Notes under the pieces: generated by a model
Told to the model about the DNA's origin: nothing
What the model saw: only the letters and a program-made list of their open reading frames with translations
The model's database searches: none
NCBI RefSeq assembly: GCF_002967075.1
Contig: NZ_PUGE01000002.1
Location: forward strand, 1-64,000
Source of the DNA: Corynebacterium sp. J010B-136
GTDB taxonomy: Bacteria; Actinomycetota; Actinomycetes; Mycobacteriales; Mycobacteriaceae
Reading direction: 5' to 3'
DNA: 64,000 nucleotides
In this document: positions 1-9,962 of the stretch, piece by piece
Numbering within the stretch: the stretch's first letter is position 1
Layout: each line of letters starts with the position of its first letter
Translations under genes and position numbers: made by a program

Positions 1-413
1 AAACCATGAAGAAATGGCTCAAACAAAGACCACCAGCCAGCAGCATCGAAGAACTACAAACACTCCTCGACGAATGGCGCCACCACTACAACCACATCCG
101 ACCCCACAGCGCGATTAAAGCCAACACCCCATACGAGGCCTATAACGCACTGCCCAAAGCCACACCAGGAGACATAGAACAAGACGAATGGCGCATCCGC
201 ACCGACATCGTCGACAAAGCCGGACGCGTATGCATCCGCTACGCCGGCCGCCAATACCACCTAGGAATCGGCAGAGGCTACACCGGAACACGCGTAGACA
301 TGGTCATCGTCGACAAACACGTCATTACATCCAAACAAGAAACTAACGAAGTACTCACAGAACACGTCATCGATGTATCCCGCGACTACCAAAAACCGCT
401 CTGGAAAACATAA
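1..413 (+). CDS. IS481-family transposase, C-terminal fragment
   Basis: This is the last ~135 codons of a DDE transposase whose reading frame continues out of the window to the left. The visible part contains the end of the integrase core, with the family pattern EWRxxYNxxRPHSAI...TPYEAY around residues 23-46 counted from the ATG at 6. That region includes the final catalytic-type glutamate. A ~75-residue C-terminal extension (IRTDIVDKAG...YQKPLWKT) follows, as seen in many actinobacterial IS481 transposases. The ATG at 6 is internal to the protein and not a true start. The gene ends cleanly at 413, so nothing visible shows that it is broken. Confidence 0.85.
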   Translation, partial: TMKKWLKQRPPASSIEELQTLLDEWRHHYNHIRPHSAIKANTPYEAYNALPKATPGDIEQDEWRIRTDIVDKAGRVCIRYAGRQYHLGIGRGYTGTRVDMVIVDKHVITSKQETNEVLTEHVIDVSRDYQKPLWKT

Positions 414-424
414 CCACCAAAACG

Positions 425-468
425 CGGAAAAGCAGCCACCATTCACCAGAACAGTAACTGCTTTTCCG
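425..468. terminator. Hairpin after the IS transposase
   Basis: CGGAAAAGCAG at 425-435 pairs perfectly with CTGCTTTTCCG at 458-468 around a 22-nt loop, 11 bp after the transposase stop. There is no long T-tract. It may end transcription of the transposase, or shield the element from outside transcription. Confidence 0.5.
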
Positions 469-520
469 TCAACCATCACTCGACTCATAGTGTCAACTAT
501 GTACCGACTGAGGACAATGG

Positions 521-594
521 TGCCCTAGACAGGAGTCGAACCTGCGACACCGGCTTTAGGAGAGCCGTGCTCTATCCACTGAGCTACTAAGGCA
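521..594 (-). tRNA. tRNA-Arg (anticodon CCU)
   Basis: Read on the minus strand, this 74-nt sequence folds as a complete cloverleaf. The acceptor arm is TGCCTTA with TAGGGCA, the D-arm is GCTCAGTGGATAGAGC, the anticodon stem is CGGCT/AGCCG with loop CTCCTAA, and the T-arm holds GGTTCGACTCC. The loop places CCT as anticodon, so it reads AGG codons as arginine. No CCA end is encoded. The IS end lies only 4 bp beyond the 3' end of the tRNA. Confidence 0.95.
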
Positions 595-731
595 GGGCCG
601 TTCACAACAAACTGCGAATCAAAAAGACTCAGCGAAAGTCAGTTGTGAACATCTCTAGGTTACCCGAGTAGTAGCCACGAGCTAAAACTGGGATGTGATG
701 TTGGTCTGCCACGGAGGTTTAGCGCCAGAAT

Positions 732-1067
732 ATGGCGTATCACTATCCCCGTTGCGCTAGTTTGATGAGTATGAATCATCAAGAAAATACTGACGGTGTA
801 GAACCACAATTTATTGACGTCCAACGCCGCGAGATTATTGCGCGCACGGTTTCGGTGGAAGATGGGGTGGAGACCTTGTCCATCGAAAAGCTTGTGCGCG
901 GAAGCGAACCCAAGCGCATCATGCTGCTGAATAAATTTGATGCCCAGCAGCTCAAAGATGTTTTAGATGAATACCTAAAGACCATCTATTCCAAAGAGCT
1001 AGCTGGGCTTAACACCACGCTGTCTCCGAAAGACATGTTGGAGCTTTTCGGAGAAGACGAGAATTAG
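732..1067 (+). CDS. Conserved hypothetical protein, small and acidic
   Basis: I do not recognise the family. The 111-residue product is hydrophilic, with no signal peptide or membrane segment, and ends in an acidic tail (ELFGEDEN). Its core (residues 25-100) looks like a compact alpha/beta fold with charged helices. The start is uncertain. The ATG at 732 has GGAGG at 713-717, 14 bp away, which is longer than usual; in-frame ATGs at 765 and 771 (MNHQENTDG) would give a 98-100 residue protein. It converges with the mycoredoxin gene, the two overlapping by 4 bp at their stops. Confidence 0.6.
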   Translation: MAYHYPRCASLMSMNHQENTDGVEPQFIDVQRREIIARTVSVEDGVETLSIEKLVRGSEPKRIMLLNKFDAQQLKDVLDEYLKTIYSKELAGLNTTLSPKDMLELFGEDEN

Positions 1068-1348
1068 TTACTCAACTCCTCGAGCTTTGCGCGCACGTCA
1101 GCAGCCGGTGGGTTGGTGGCGTGGGTGCCATCGGAGTACAGCACGGTGGGAACCACGCGGTTGCCGTTATTAACGGACTTAATCCACTCATTGAGCTCGT
1201 CATTACCTTCTGCGCCATTATCGACGTCAACGGCCGCATAAGGGGTTTGCGACTGGTCTAAGTCTGAGCGCAGACGGGCGCAAAATGGGCACCAGTCAGC
1301 GAAGAAAACAGTGACGTGTTCGGTAGTTTTAGGAGTTGCGATTGCCAT
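1064..1348 (-). CDS. Glutaredoxin-like protein, mycoredoxin type
   Basis: This 94-residue thioredoxin-fold protein carries the redox motif CPFC near residue 19 (FFADWCPFCARL), a VVPTVL cis-proline segment near residue 66 and a C-terminal helix. That is the layout of actinobacterial mycoredoxin/GlrX proteins. Mycoredoxins reduce mycothiol-protein mixed disulfides, so a cytosolic thiol-repair role follows from the family and from mycothiol use in corynebacteria. The gene begins 2 bp after folA ends and is probably co-transcribed with thyA-folA. The CPFC motif has two cysteines, so both mono- and dithiol chemistry are possible. Confidence 0.8.
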   Translation of the reverse strand: MAIATPKTTEHVTVFFADWCPFCARLRSDLDQSQTPYAAVDVDNGAEGNDELNEWIKSVNNGNRVVPTVLYSDGTHATNPPAADVRAKLEELSN

Positions 1349-1350
1349 TT

Positions 1351-1896
<546 letters not shown>

Positions 1897-2709
1897 CTAG
1901 ACCGACACTGGCGCTTTGATAGCTGGGTGTGGGTCATAACCTTCTACCTCAAAGTCCTCGAAGCTGTAGTCAAAGATGCTCTTTGCCTTCTTCAACTTCA
2001 GCTGTGGGTATTCGCGTGGCTCACGGGAGAGCTGCTCTTTGACCTGCTCAACGTGGTTATTGTAGATGTGCACATCGCCACCGGTCCAGATGAGTTCACC
2101 GACTTCCAGGTCTGCCTGCTGGGCAAACATATGGGTCAGTGCGGCGTAGGAAGCAATGTTGAATGGAACTCCCAAAAACATGTCAGCGGAGCGCTGGTAG
2201 ACCTGCATCGATAGCTTGCCTTCGGCAACATAGAGCTGGAAGAGCAAGTGGCATGGCATCAGTGCCATCTTGTCTAGCTCAGAAACATTCCACGCAGAGA
2301 CCAGGATGCGGCGCGAATCAGGGTTATTCTTGAGCTGATCCATTACCGTCTGGATCTGGTCAATGTGCTGGCCATCTGGGGTAGGCCAAGAGCGCCACTG
2401 CACGCCGTAGACAGGGCCCAGCTCGCCGTTGTCATCAGCCCACTCGTTCCAGATGCGGATCTTGTTTTCCTGCAGCCAAGACACGTTGGATTCCCCGCGC
2501 AAGAACCACAGCAGCTCGCCGATAACACCGTGGAAATAAACCTTCTTGGTGGTCAGCAGTGGAAAAGACTTGCTTAAGTCATAACGCAGCTGATGTCCGA
2601 AAAGCGACCGCGTTCCGGTGCCGGTGCGGTCGGATTTTTGAGCACCGTTGTCGAGGACGTTTTTTAAAAGCTCTTCATATGGAGTTGGGATGGAAGCGGC
2701 GTTAGTCAT
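1897..2709 (-). CDS. thyA: Thymidylate synthase (ThyA type)
   Basis: ThyA makes dTMP from dUMP using methylene-tetrahydrofolate and releases dihydrofolate for FolA next door. The sequence has TPYEELL at the N-terminus, the catalytic-cysteine segment [13 protein letters not shown], and the dUMP-binding [18 protein letters not shown]. The frame could open at 2745, but the ATG at 2709 ([15 protein letters not shown]) gives 270 residues, the usual length, so I chose it. No strong Shine-Dalgarno is seen at either start. It sits 64 bp downstream of cysQ and 9 bp before folA. Confidence 0.96.
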   Translation of the reverse strand: MTNAASIPTPYEELLKNVLDNGAQKSDRTGTGTRSLFGHQLRYDLSKSFPLLTTKKVYFHGVIGELLWFLRGESNVSWLQENKIRIWNEWADDNGELGPVYGVQWRSWPTPDGQHIDQIQTVMDQLKNNPDSRRILVSAWNVSELDKMALMPCHLLFQLYVAEGKLSMQVYQRSADMFLGVPFNIASYAALTHMFAQQADLEVGELIWTGGDVHIYNNHVEQVKEQLSREPREYPQLKLKKAKSIFDYSFEDFEVEGYDPHPAIKAPVSV

Positions 2710-2773
2710 GCCGCTTAGTTTAGGGGATGAGGCGAATTTAGTCATTCGGCCTAATCACCGCGAAAACCAGCGG

Positions 2774-3532
2774 CTAAAAGCCTGGGTTATCTGCTGCGAA
2801 TTTCGCTGCGTGCTCTAGGATTTCATCGGCCAATTCTGGACGGCACACCACTAAATCGGGGATGTAGGTGTCTTCGTGGTTGAAAGTGATGGGGCTGCCA
2901 TCGAGACGTGAGCAGTGCAGGCCTGAGGCTAAGGCCACACCGACTGGGGCTGCTTGGTCCCACTCGTATTGTCCGCCGGCGTGGATATAGCCGTCATAAT
3001 CGCCCAAAAGGACGTGCATGGCCTTAGCGCCTGCGGAGCCGATTCCGACTGCGTCGTAGCCCATTTGCTGCGTGATGTATTCCGCGACCTTGGGTGGGCG
3101 GTTGCGCGAGACCACGAATTTCTTCGACAGTGGTCCTTGCACAGCGCGTACATCCGAGGACTTAAAAGTAACGCCTAAGTCTGGCAGACCCACCGCGGCG
3201 TGCTTGGGGATTCCGTCGATAACAAGTGCGATGTGCACCGCCCAGTCCTGGCGGCCGGTGGCAAATTCTTTGGTGCCATCGAGTGGATCGACAATCCACA
3301 CGCGCTCTTTACCCAGCCGGTCTAGGTCATCCACGGCTTCTTCGGATAAGAATCCGTCGTTGGGGCGGTGTTGTTCTAGGACGCGGGAGATCCACGATTG
3401 GGCTAGTTCATCACCAGCGTCTCCTAGGGCGCGGCCGCGCAAAAGGCCGCCTTTACGGACACCTTTTAGAATCTCGCCGCAACCTTCAGCGATCATATTG
3501 GTCAAGCGAGCATCAGAGAGCTGGACTGTCAT
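2774..3532 (-). CDS. cysQ: 3'(2'),5'-bisphosphate nucleotidase / inositol-monophosphatase family (CysQ-like)
   Basis: This family removes phosphate from PAP/PAPS or inositol phosphates with Mg2+ or Li+-sensitive chemistry. The 252-residue protein shows the metal-binding set: FLSEEAVDD (~61-69), WIVDPLDGTKEF (~79-90) and YEWDQAAP (~189-196). CysQ is the best call from overall similarity and from its position next to thyA-folA, as in C. glutamicum. Inositol phosphatase activity cannot be excluded. Only 35 bp separate its start from the divergent lhr gene, so both promoters must be packed there or one gene must be leaderless. Confidence 0.8.
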   Translation of the reverse strand: MTVQLSDARLTNMIAEGCGEILKGVRKGGLLRGRALGDAGDELAQSWISRVLEQHRPNDGFLSEEAVDDLDRLGKERVWIVDPLDGTKEFATGRQDWAVHIALVIDGIPKHAAVGLPDLGVTFKSSDVRAVQGPLSKKFVVSRNRPPKVAEYITQQMGYDAVGIGSAGAKAMHVLLGDYDGYIHAGGQYEWDQAAPVGVALASGLHCSRLDGSPITFNHEDTYIPDLVVCRPELADEILEHAAKFAADNPGF

Positions 3533-3567
3533 AGTTCCTAAGACTACCCATCGCGATAAAGTAAGGC

Positions 3568-6500
3568 ATGGCCAAAAACATTCTGTCGCGCTTCAAGCCA
3601 GCTGTTGCTGGATGGTTCGAGGATGTTTTCACCGAACCAACCGCCGTCCAAGCCCAGTCTTGGGATGCTATTTCCCAAGGCAATCATGCTTTGCTGGTGG
3701 CACCGACCGGTTCGGGTAAAACCCTGGCTGCATTCTTGTGGGCGCTGAACAATCTGATTGAGCGCGAAGGCCAAACGTCATTACCGTTGTCTGCAGGAAA
3801 TGACGGGGGCGGATCGTCTAGTTCTAAAAGTGGTGTCGATTTTTCTGCCGCTGGCTCATCGAGAGCCAGTGGCGTGAAGGTGCTCTACATTTCGCCGCTG
3901 AAAGCTTTGGGCGTGGATATTGAGCGCAACCTGCGGGTGCCGTTGGCGGGTATCTCACGCGTGGCGCAGCGCCTAGGAGTGGACGAGCCGGATATTTCTA
4001 TTGGCGTGCGCTCTGGTGATACCCCGCAGTCGGAGCGCAACCGGCAGCTACGCAAACCACCTGATGTTTTAATCACCACGCCGGAATCGGCATATTTGAT
4101 GCTGACGTCTAAGGCCGCGGGCATTTTGGCGTCGGTGGAGACAGTCATCATTGATGAAATCCATGCGATTGCTGGCTCTAAGCGCGGGGTGCACATGGCG
4201 TTGACCATGGAGCGCCTAGCAAAGGTAGCAGGGGAGTTTCAGCGCATCGGTTTGTCTGCCACGGTGCGTCCGCTGGAAACCGTTGCGAACTTTCTTGGTG
4301 GTGGGCGGCCGGTGGAGATTATTGCGCCGCCAGCGAAGAAGAAGTGGCAGTTGGATATCCACGTCCCAGTCGAGGACATGTCAGATCTGCCCACGCCGGA
4401 GCAAGGTTCCACTATCGGTGAGATGACGGTGGATGATCCATTGGGGATTACCGAATCGGCCCTGCCGGTGGCGAGCTCTATTTGGCCTTTCATTGAGCAG
4501 GCCGTCTACGACCAAGTGATGGAGCATCGCTCGACGCTGGTCTTTGTGAACTCGCGGCGCACCGCAGAGCGCCTGACCTCCAGACTGAATGAAATCTGGG
4601 CGTCAATTCATGACCCGGAATCGTTGTCGCCGGAGCTGCGGCGCGACCCAGCGCAGCTGATGAAGGCTGTGGATGTTGCTGGCAAAGCGCCGGCAGTCAT
4701 TGCGCGAGCGCATCACGGTTCGGTGTCTAAAGATGAGCGCGCGATGACTGAGACCATGCTCAAAGAAGGTGCGCTGCGTGCCGTGGTGTCCACGAGTTCT
4801 TTGGAACTGGGCATCGATATGGGTGCGGTAGAACTTGTCATCCAGGTGGAATCCCCACCGGCGGTGGCCTCTGGTTTGCAGCGCATCGGGCGCGCCGGGC
4901 ACGTCGTCGGTGCTACTAGTCATGGCTCTTTCTACCCCAAGCACAGGGCTGACCTTCTGCAGACCACGGTGGTGGTGCAGAAGATGGTGGAAGGGGGCAT
5001 CGAAAAGCTGCATATCCCCACCAACCCGTTGGACGTGTTGGCGCAGCATACCGTCGCCGCGGTAGCTGCTGCCCCGGAGGGCTTAACCGCCGATGACTGG
5101 TATGACACCGTCACCCGGGCCTGGCAGTACCGCGATTTGGCGCGAGAGGTTTTTGACTCTGTCATTGACTTGGTCTCTGGTGTGTACCCGTCGACCGATT
5201 TTGCGGAGCTGCGCCCACGCGTGGTCTATGACCGGATTACCGGTGTGATGACCGCGCGGCCCGGCGCGCAACGGGTGGCGGTGACTAATGCGGGCACGAT
5301 TCCGGACCGCGGCATGTTTGGTGTGTTCATCGCCGGTGGTGAGGGTGCCCCGCGGCGCGTGGGTGAACTCGATGAAGAGATGGTCTATGAATCGCGCGTT
5401 GGCGATGTGTTTACCCTTGGTGCGTCCTCGTGGCGGATTGAGGACATCACCCGCGATCAGGTCATAGTCACCCCGGCCCCGGGGCATACGGGCCGCTTGC
5501 CGTTTTGGTCGGGTGATTCCGCTGGTAGGCCTTATGAATTAGGCCAAGCCATCGGTGCGTTTCGCCGTGAAGCGCACGCGAATCCGGAGCTAATTACCCA
5601 TACTGATGCGTGGGCGAAGGATAACCTGCGCGCCTTTTTGCACGAGCAATATGAGGCCACGGGCTCGATTCCGGATGAATCGACCTTGGTGATGGAACGG
5701 TTTAAAGATGAGCTAGGGGACTGGCGCATCGTGTTGCACTCGCCCTTTGGCCGCGGAGTCAATGCGCCGTGGGCGTTGGCGATTGGCGCGCGCATCGCCG
5801 AGCGCACCGGGATGGACGCTCAGGCGGTGGCCGGAGATGATGGCATCGTGCTGCGCCTGCCGGAAGGGGAGGCGGAGCCGGACGCGTCGATCTTTGCCTT
5901 CGACCCGGATGAGATTGAAGATATCGTCACCGAGCAAGTCGGCGGCTCAGCGCTGTTTGCCTCGCGGTTTCGTGAGTGTGCGGCGCGTGCTTTGTTATTG
6001 CCCAAACGCAATCCGGGCAAGCGCGCGCCGTTGTGGCAGCAGCGCCAGCGCGCTGAGCAGCTCTTGGACGTGGCGCGGAAGTATCCGTCTTTCCCCATCA
6101 TTTTGGAAACGGTGCGCGAGTGTCTCCAAGACGTCTACGATGTGCCAAGCCTCGTCGAGGTCACCCGAAATATAGCGCATCGCAAAGTGCGTATCGCGGA
6201 AGTTACCACGGAGCAGCCTTCGCCTTTTGCATCCTCGTTGTTGTTTAACTACACCGGCGCATTTATGTACGAGGGCGATAGCCCGCTGGCCGAAAAACGC
6301 GCGGCAGCACTTGCCCTGGACCCGGCGTTGTTGGCCAAGTTATTAGGCACAGTCGAGTTGCGTGAGCTTCTAGAGCCCGAGATCATTGCTGAGGTCCATG
6401 CGCAGCTACAGCGCACCGACGCGACCCGGCGCCCGCAGACTAGCGAGCAGGTCGCCGATATGTTGCGAGTCATCGGTCCTGTCCCAGTGGATTCTTTGGG

Positions 6501-8562
6501 GGAGCACACCGACGTGCCGCTGCAAACCCTGCACCAGCAACTCGGCCATCGCATCATGGAGGTACGCATCGGCGGGCGCATGCACCTAGCCCAATCCCAA
6601 GATGCCGCCTTGCTTCGCGATGGTCTCGGAATCCCTGTTCCACCAGGTATCCCCGCGCAGGTAGAAACGATTACCGATGCACTCGACCAGCTGGTATCAC
6701 GCTGGGCACGCACCAGAGGTCCGTTTGTGCTGCGGGAGCTTGCCGATGCCTTCTCCCTCTCCGTATCCATCGCGCATTCCACCATCGAACGCATGGACTC
6801 TGTCATCGAAGGCCACTACCGCCAAGGCGTGGATGAAGTCGAGTACTGTGCCAACGAGGTCCTGCGCGTTATTCGCTCCCGCTCTTTGGCACGAGCACGT
6901 GCGCAAACCGAACCGGTTTCAGCTGCGACTTTTGGCCGCTTCTTGCCGGACTGGAATAACGTCGCGCCAGTTATTGAAGGTGCTACCGGCAATATGCGTC
7001 GACCCACCTTGCGCGGTGCCGATGGTGTCTATGCCGTACTCGAACAGCTCACTGGGGTGCGCCTGCCGGCATCGGCCTGGGAATCAATGGTGCTGCCATC
7101 CCGCGTTGGCGACTATTCACCGATCATGCTCGATGAGCTAACTGCTAATGGCGAAGTGCTCATCGTCGGCGCGGGCAAAGCCGGTTCCTCTGATCCCTGG
7201 GTGATGCTGCTTCCTGCCGATTACGCCGCGGGTCTTGTCCCCATCCAGGATGAGGAAATCTCCGGCCTTACTGGATTACAAGAATCTACCTTGGCATTGC
7301 TCTCGCGCGGCGGTGGATTCCTGTTTGCTGATATCTACCGCGATACCTCCATCTCTAATGAACGTGGTTTAGACGTGGGCGTCGGCGCGGGCAGCGATGC
7401 TCCCACCACGGAACATGTACGGGAAGCGATCTGGGGACTAGTAGAGATGGGCCTTGTCAGCCCTGATTCTTTCGCACCCATCCGCACGCGTTTGTCCGCG
7501 CACGGTTCCGGGCGCACGGCACATAGGCAAAAGCGTCGCCCGCAGCGCTCCCGCCTGCGCATGGGACGTACCTCTTTCGCACAAACCCAACGCGCTAACC
7601 CGACCCCGCCGGATATGAATGGCCGCTGGGCATTGACCATCCCGGCATCGCACGATGCCACGGCGCGCTCTGCCGCCCAGGGCGAAGCCTGGCTGGATCG
7701 CTATGGCGTGGTCACCCGCGGCTCGGTGGTCTCTGAAGACGTCCTCGGCGGCTTCGCCCTGGCCTATAAGGTTCTATCCGGCTTTGAGGAATCCGGCAAA
7801 GCCATGCGCGGATACGTCATTGAAGGACTCGGCGCTGCGCAATTTTCCACTCCTGCGGTTATTGACCGCCTGCGTGGGTTGAGTGATTCCCCGGACATCA
7901 CCGGCTGGCCCTCCGGCACCACCACGCCCGATACCGTGGTGCTGGCCGCCTGCGACCCCGCCAACCCCTACGGCGCTGCTTTGCCATGGCCGCAGCAAGG
8001 ACCATCGCGTGCCGCCGGTGCACTCGTCGTGCTTATCGATGGCCTCTGCGCAGCCCACCTCACCCGCGGCGGCAAGACGCTCACGACCTTCTTTGACCAG
8101 CTTCCCGAAGGTATCGACCACGCCCAAGCACTCGAATATGTCTACCGCGCGCTCATGGCACTAATTTCTACCGGGCGCCTGAGCCCCTTAGTCATCGAAA
8201 AAGCCAACGGTGCTTCCATCTTCGACTCCACAATCGCGAACCAACTTCGCGCCCTGGGCGCCGGCATCAGCCCGCGCGGTATCCGCCTTGCCACCAAGTC
8301 CGTCGCCCCTCGCGTACCCAACGCGCCGGGCACGGGGAGAGAACAAGGCACGACGAATGCGCCCGGTACCTTCGAATGGGATGTAGACGCTGAGCAGGAC
8401 ACCGAATTGCCGAGTCCACGGCGGGGCAGAAGCATCAACGAGGCTCTAGACGAGCTCAGCTTTGATGACCCGCCGACGGAAGAACCGCCACAACAGCGAC
8501 GCTCCGGACCGATGCGTCCGCGTCGGGGACCGCAGCCGCCACGAGGAAGAGGAAGGCGATAA
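3568..8562 (+). CDS. lhr: Lhr-type ATP-dependent helicase
   Basis: Lhr (large helicase-related) is a superfamily-2 3'-to-5' DNA translocase/helicase linked to DNA repair. The 1664-residue protein has a Q-like region, Walker A APTGSGKT (~45-52), the DEIH box (IIDEIHAIAG, ~196) and motif VI QRIGRAGH (~437). The WH domain and the long Lhr-specific C-terminal region follow, ending in an Arg/Pro-rich low-complexity tail (~1560-1664). A Ser/Gly-rich insertion at ~78-98 splits motif I from Ia. The stop codon overlaps the nei start (TAATG), so the two repair genes are probably translationally coupled. Confidence 0.95.
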   Translation: MAKNILSRFKPAVAGWFEDVFTEPTAVQAQSWDAISQGNHALLVAPTGSGKTLAAFLWALNNLIEREGQTSLPLSAGNDGGGSSSSKSGVDFSAAGSSRASGVKVLYISPLKALGVDIERNLRVPLAGISRVAQRLGVDEPDISIGVRSGDTPQSERNRQLRKPPDVLITTPESAYLMLTSKAAGILASVETVIIDEIHAIAGSKRGVHMALTMERLAKVAGEFQRIGLSATVRPLETVANFLGGGRPVEIIAPPAKKKWQLDIHVPVEDMSDLPTPEQGSTIGEMTVDDPLGITESALPVASSIWPFIEQAVYDQVMEHRSTLVFVNSRRTAERLTSRLNEIWASIHDPESLSPELRRDPAQLMKAVDVAGKAPAVIARAHHGSVSKDERAMTETMLKEGALRAVVSTSSLELGIDMGAVELVIQVESPPAVASGLQRIGRAGHVVGATSHGSFYPKHRADLLQTTVVVQKMVEGGIEKLHIPTNPLDVLAQHTVAAVAAAPEGLTADDWYDTVTRAWQYRDLAREVFDSVIDLVSGVYPSTDFAELRPRVVYDRITGVMTARPGAQRVAVTNAGTIPDRGMFGVFIAGGEGAPRRVGELDEEMVYESRVGDVFTLGASSWRIEDITRDQVIVTPAPGHTGRLPFWSGDSAGRPYELGQAIGAFRREAHANPELITHTDAWAKDNLRAFLHEQYEATGSIPDESTLVMERFKDELGDWRIVLHSPFGRGVNAPWALAIGARIAERTGMDAQAVAGDDGIVLRLPEGEAEPDASIFAFDPDEIEDIVTEQVGGSALFASRFRECAARALLLPKRNPGKRAPLWQQRQRAEQLLDVARKYPSFPIILETVRECLQDVYDVPSLVEVTRNIAHRKVRIAEVTTEQPSPFASSLLFNYTGAFMYEGDSPLAEKRAAALALDPALLAKLLGTVELRELLEPEIIAEVHAQLQRTDATRRPQTSEQVADMLRVIGPVPVDSLGEHTDVPLQTLHQQLGHRIMEVRIGGRMHLAQSQDAALLRDGLGIPVPPGIPAQVETITDALDQLVSRWARTRGPFVLRELADAFSLSVSIAHSTIERMDSVIEGHYRQGVDEVEYCANEVLRVIRSRSLARARAQTEPVSAATFGRFLPDWNNVAPVIEGATGNMRRPTLRGADGVYAVLEQLTGVRLPASAWESMVLPSRVGDYSPIMLDELTANGEVLIVGAGKAGSSDPWVMLLPADYAAGLVPIQDEEISGLTGLQESTLALLSRGGGFLFADIYRDTSISNERGLDVGVGAGSDAPTTEHVREAIWGLVEMGLVSPDSFAPIRTRLSAHGSGRTAHRQKRRPQRSRLRMGRTSFAQTQRANPTPPDMNGRWALTIPASHDATARSAAQGEAWLDRYGVVTRGSVVSEDVLGGFALAYKVLSGFEESGKAMRGYVIEGLGAAQFSTPAVIDRLRGLSDSPDITGWPSGTTTPDTVVLAACDPANPYGAALPWPQQGPSRAAGALVVLIDGLCAAHLTRGGKTLTTFFDQLPEGIDHAQALEYVYRALMALISTGRLSPLVIEKANGASIFDSTIANQLRALGAGISPRGIRLATKSVAPRVPNAPGTGREQGTTNAPGTFEWDVDAEQDTELPSPRRGRSINEALDELSFDDPPTEEPPQQRRSGPMRPRRGPQPPRGRGRR

Positions 8563-9395
8563 TGCCAGAAGGCGATTCAGTCTTACAGCTGTCCAACAAG
8601 ATGCAGTTCATGGTCGGCCGCGAAGTCACCTATACCTCCATCCGAGTTCCGCGCTATGCCACGGCCACGTTTACTGGCGACTATTGCGAAAATGTCTGGC
8701 CCTATGGCAAGCATCTATTCATGCAGTTTGGGGAGCAGATTCTGCACACCCATCTGAAGATGGAAGGGCAGTGGTCCATTCATTATGAGGGCGATAAGTG
8801 GCGCAAGCCTGGGTTTAGTGCCCGCGTAGTTTTACGCCTGGCCAATAGCCCGCGTGATATCGAAGTGGTTGGACACAGCCTTGGCAACGTGGATGTGTAC
8901 CCGATTGAGAACTACTACGACCATATTGAGCACCTAGGGCCAGATATTTTGGATGAGCAATGGGAGACAGATGGCCGTGATGAAGCTATCGGCCGAATCC
9001 TTGCTCGGCCGCAGCGATCAATTGGTGCTGCATTGCTGGATCAAAAGAATATCGCGGGCATTGGCAACGAGTACCGCGCCGAAGCCTGCTTCATCGCCGG
9101 CATCCACCCCAGTGACTCTGTGGCAGCCATCGGGCCTGAGCTAGTAGAAAAGATCGTGGACATCTCCCACCGCATCATGTGGGCGAATAGAAATTCCCCC
9201 GTGCGCGTGACCACCGGCGTGCGGCGCGCCGGGGAGACCACCTATGTCTTTGGACGAAACCACAAGCGTTGCCGACGCTGCGGCACCGCCATCTACACAG
9301 ACAGACTCGGCGGCCCCGACGCCGGCGGTGAAGAAGGCGAGCTAGAGCGCATCATCTGGGTCTGCCCACACTGCCAACCACATAGAGAAACTTAG
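8562..9395 (+). CDS. nei: Fpg/Nei-family DNA glycosylase (endonuclease VIII-like)
   Basis: Fpg/Nei enzymes excise oxidised bases and cut the abasic site by beta,delta-elimination. The 277-residue protein begins MPEGDS, placing the catalytic proline-2 and glutamate-3 exactly. It has the conserved lysine in WPYGKHLFM (~46), the helix-two-turn-helix segment IAGIGNEYRAEA (~165) and a C-terminal zinc finger CRRCG...CPHC. MPEGD and the finger spacing favour actinobacterial Nei over Fpg. The ATG overlaps the lhr stop by one base. It ends convergent with the small membrane protein gene, overlapping by 4 bp. Confidence 0.92.
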   Translation: MPEGDSVLQLSNKMQFMVGREVTYTSIRVPRYATATFTGDYCENVWPYGKHLFMQFGEQILHTHLKMEGQWSIHYEGDKWRKPGFSARVVLRLANSPRDIEVVGHSLGNVDVYPIENYYDHIEHLGPDILDEQWETDGRDEAIGRILARPQRSIGAALLDQKNIAGIGNEYRAEACFIAGIHPSDSVAAIGPELVEKIVDISHRIMWANRNSPVRVTTGVRRAGETTYVFGRNHKRCRRCGTAIYTDRLGGPDAGGEEGELERIIWVCPHCQPHRET

Positions 9396-9685
9396 AGTAC
9401 GGCGTGTGCTTTGTTCATTGACTTGGTGTAGCGGAATTCTTGCGCAACTGTGTTGCGGATAAGCCGGATGATAAATAACACTACAAAGATTCCTCCGCAT
9501 ATAGCCGCTATCGTAAACATCGAGTGTGCTTGCTCTATAAGACGAAGGGCTTCATCGGTTAGTGCACCATCAGCACCTGCGTGGAGCGTCATTTGAGCGC
9601 CATGCATTTTATTGAACCCCATGACGAAACAAACGCTGGTAACCACTAGTGCTGCAAGTTCTAGTGCTAATAAAACAAATCGCAT
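9392..9685 (-). CDS. Small membrane protein, two predicted TM segments
   Basis: I do not recognise the family. From the chosen start the product is 97 residues, with an N-terminal hydrophobic segment (RFVLLALELAALVVTSVCFVMGF) and a second at ~58-78 (IAAICGGIFVVLFIIRLI). A short extracytoplasmic loop lies between them and a basic tail follows. The frame can open at 9751, but AAAGG sits 6 bp before the ATG at 9685, so that start is favoured. Nothing in the neighbourhood suggests a role. Confidence 0.6.
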   Translation of the reverse strand: MRFVLLALELAALVVTSVCFVMGFNKMHGAQMTLHAGADGALTDEALRLIEQAHSMFTIAAICGGIFVVLFIIRLIRNTVAQEFRYTKSMNKAHAVL

Positions 9686-9962
9686 TGCCATCCTTTGCTC
9701 GGTTGCGTTTATCCTCAACGACGGTTTGTGCCTTGGGGAGCACTTTTGCATGCCGAAACACAGGTTCCCCCTTTGAGCCCCAAATACTACTTTCGATTGA
9801 CTATAAGCCGAATAGTTGCAAAGTCAAGGAAACTAAAGGGATGTGACTATCTGTGAGTTCCTGTAGATGGCTGTGAACGTCTTTGATGGTGCATCGCGAT
9901 TAGATTGTCCGACTACCAAATCTTAAGTTTTGGCGACAGTCTAAAAATGGAGGTAAACCCTG

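Larger units (their letters stand above)
1..516 (+). mobile_element. 3' end of an IS481-type insertion sequence (left part outside window)
   Basis: The window opens inside an insertion sequence: the end of a transposase gene, a short AT-rich tail, then a likely terminal repeat at 491-516. Read from the outside, that repeat starts TGTCCTCAGTCGG and ends GTTGACA, so it has the TG...CA form typical of IS481/IS3-like ends. The boundary at 516 is inferred from this sequence; the left end is not visible. The element stops 4 bp before the 3' end of a tRNA gene. Confidence 0.7.
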
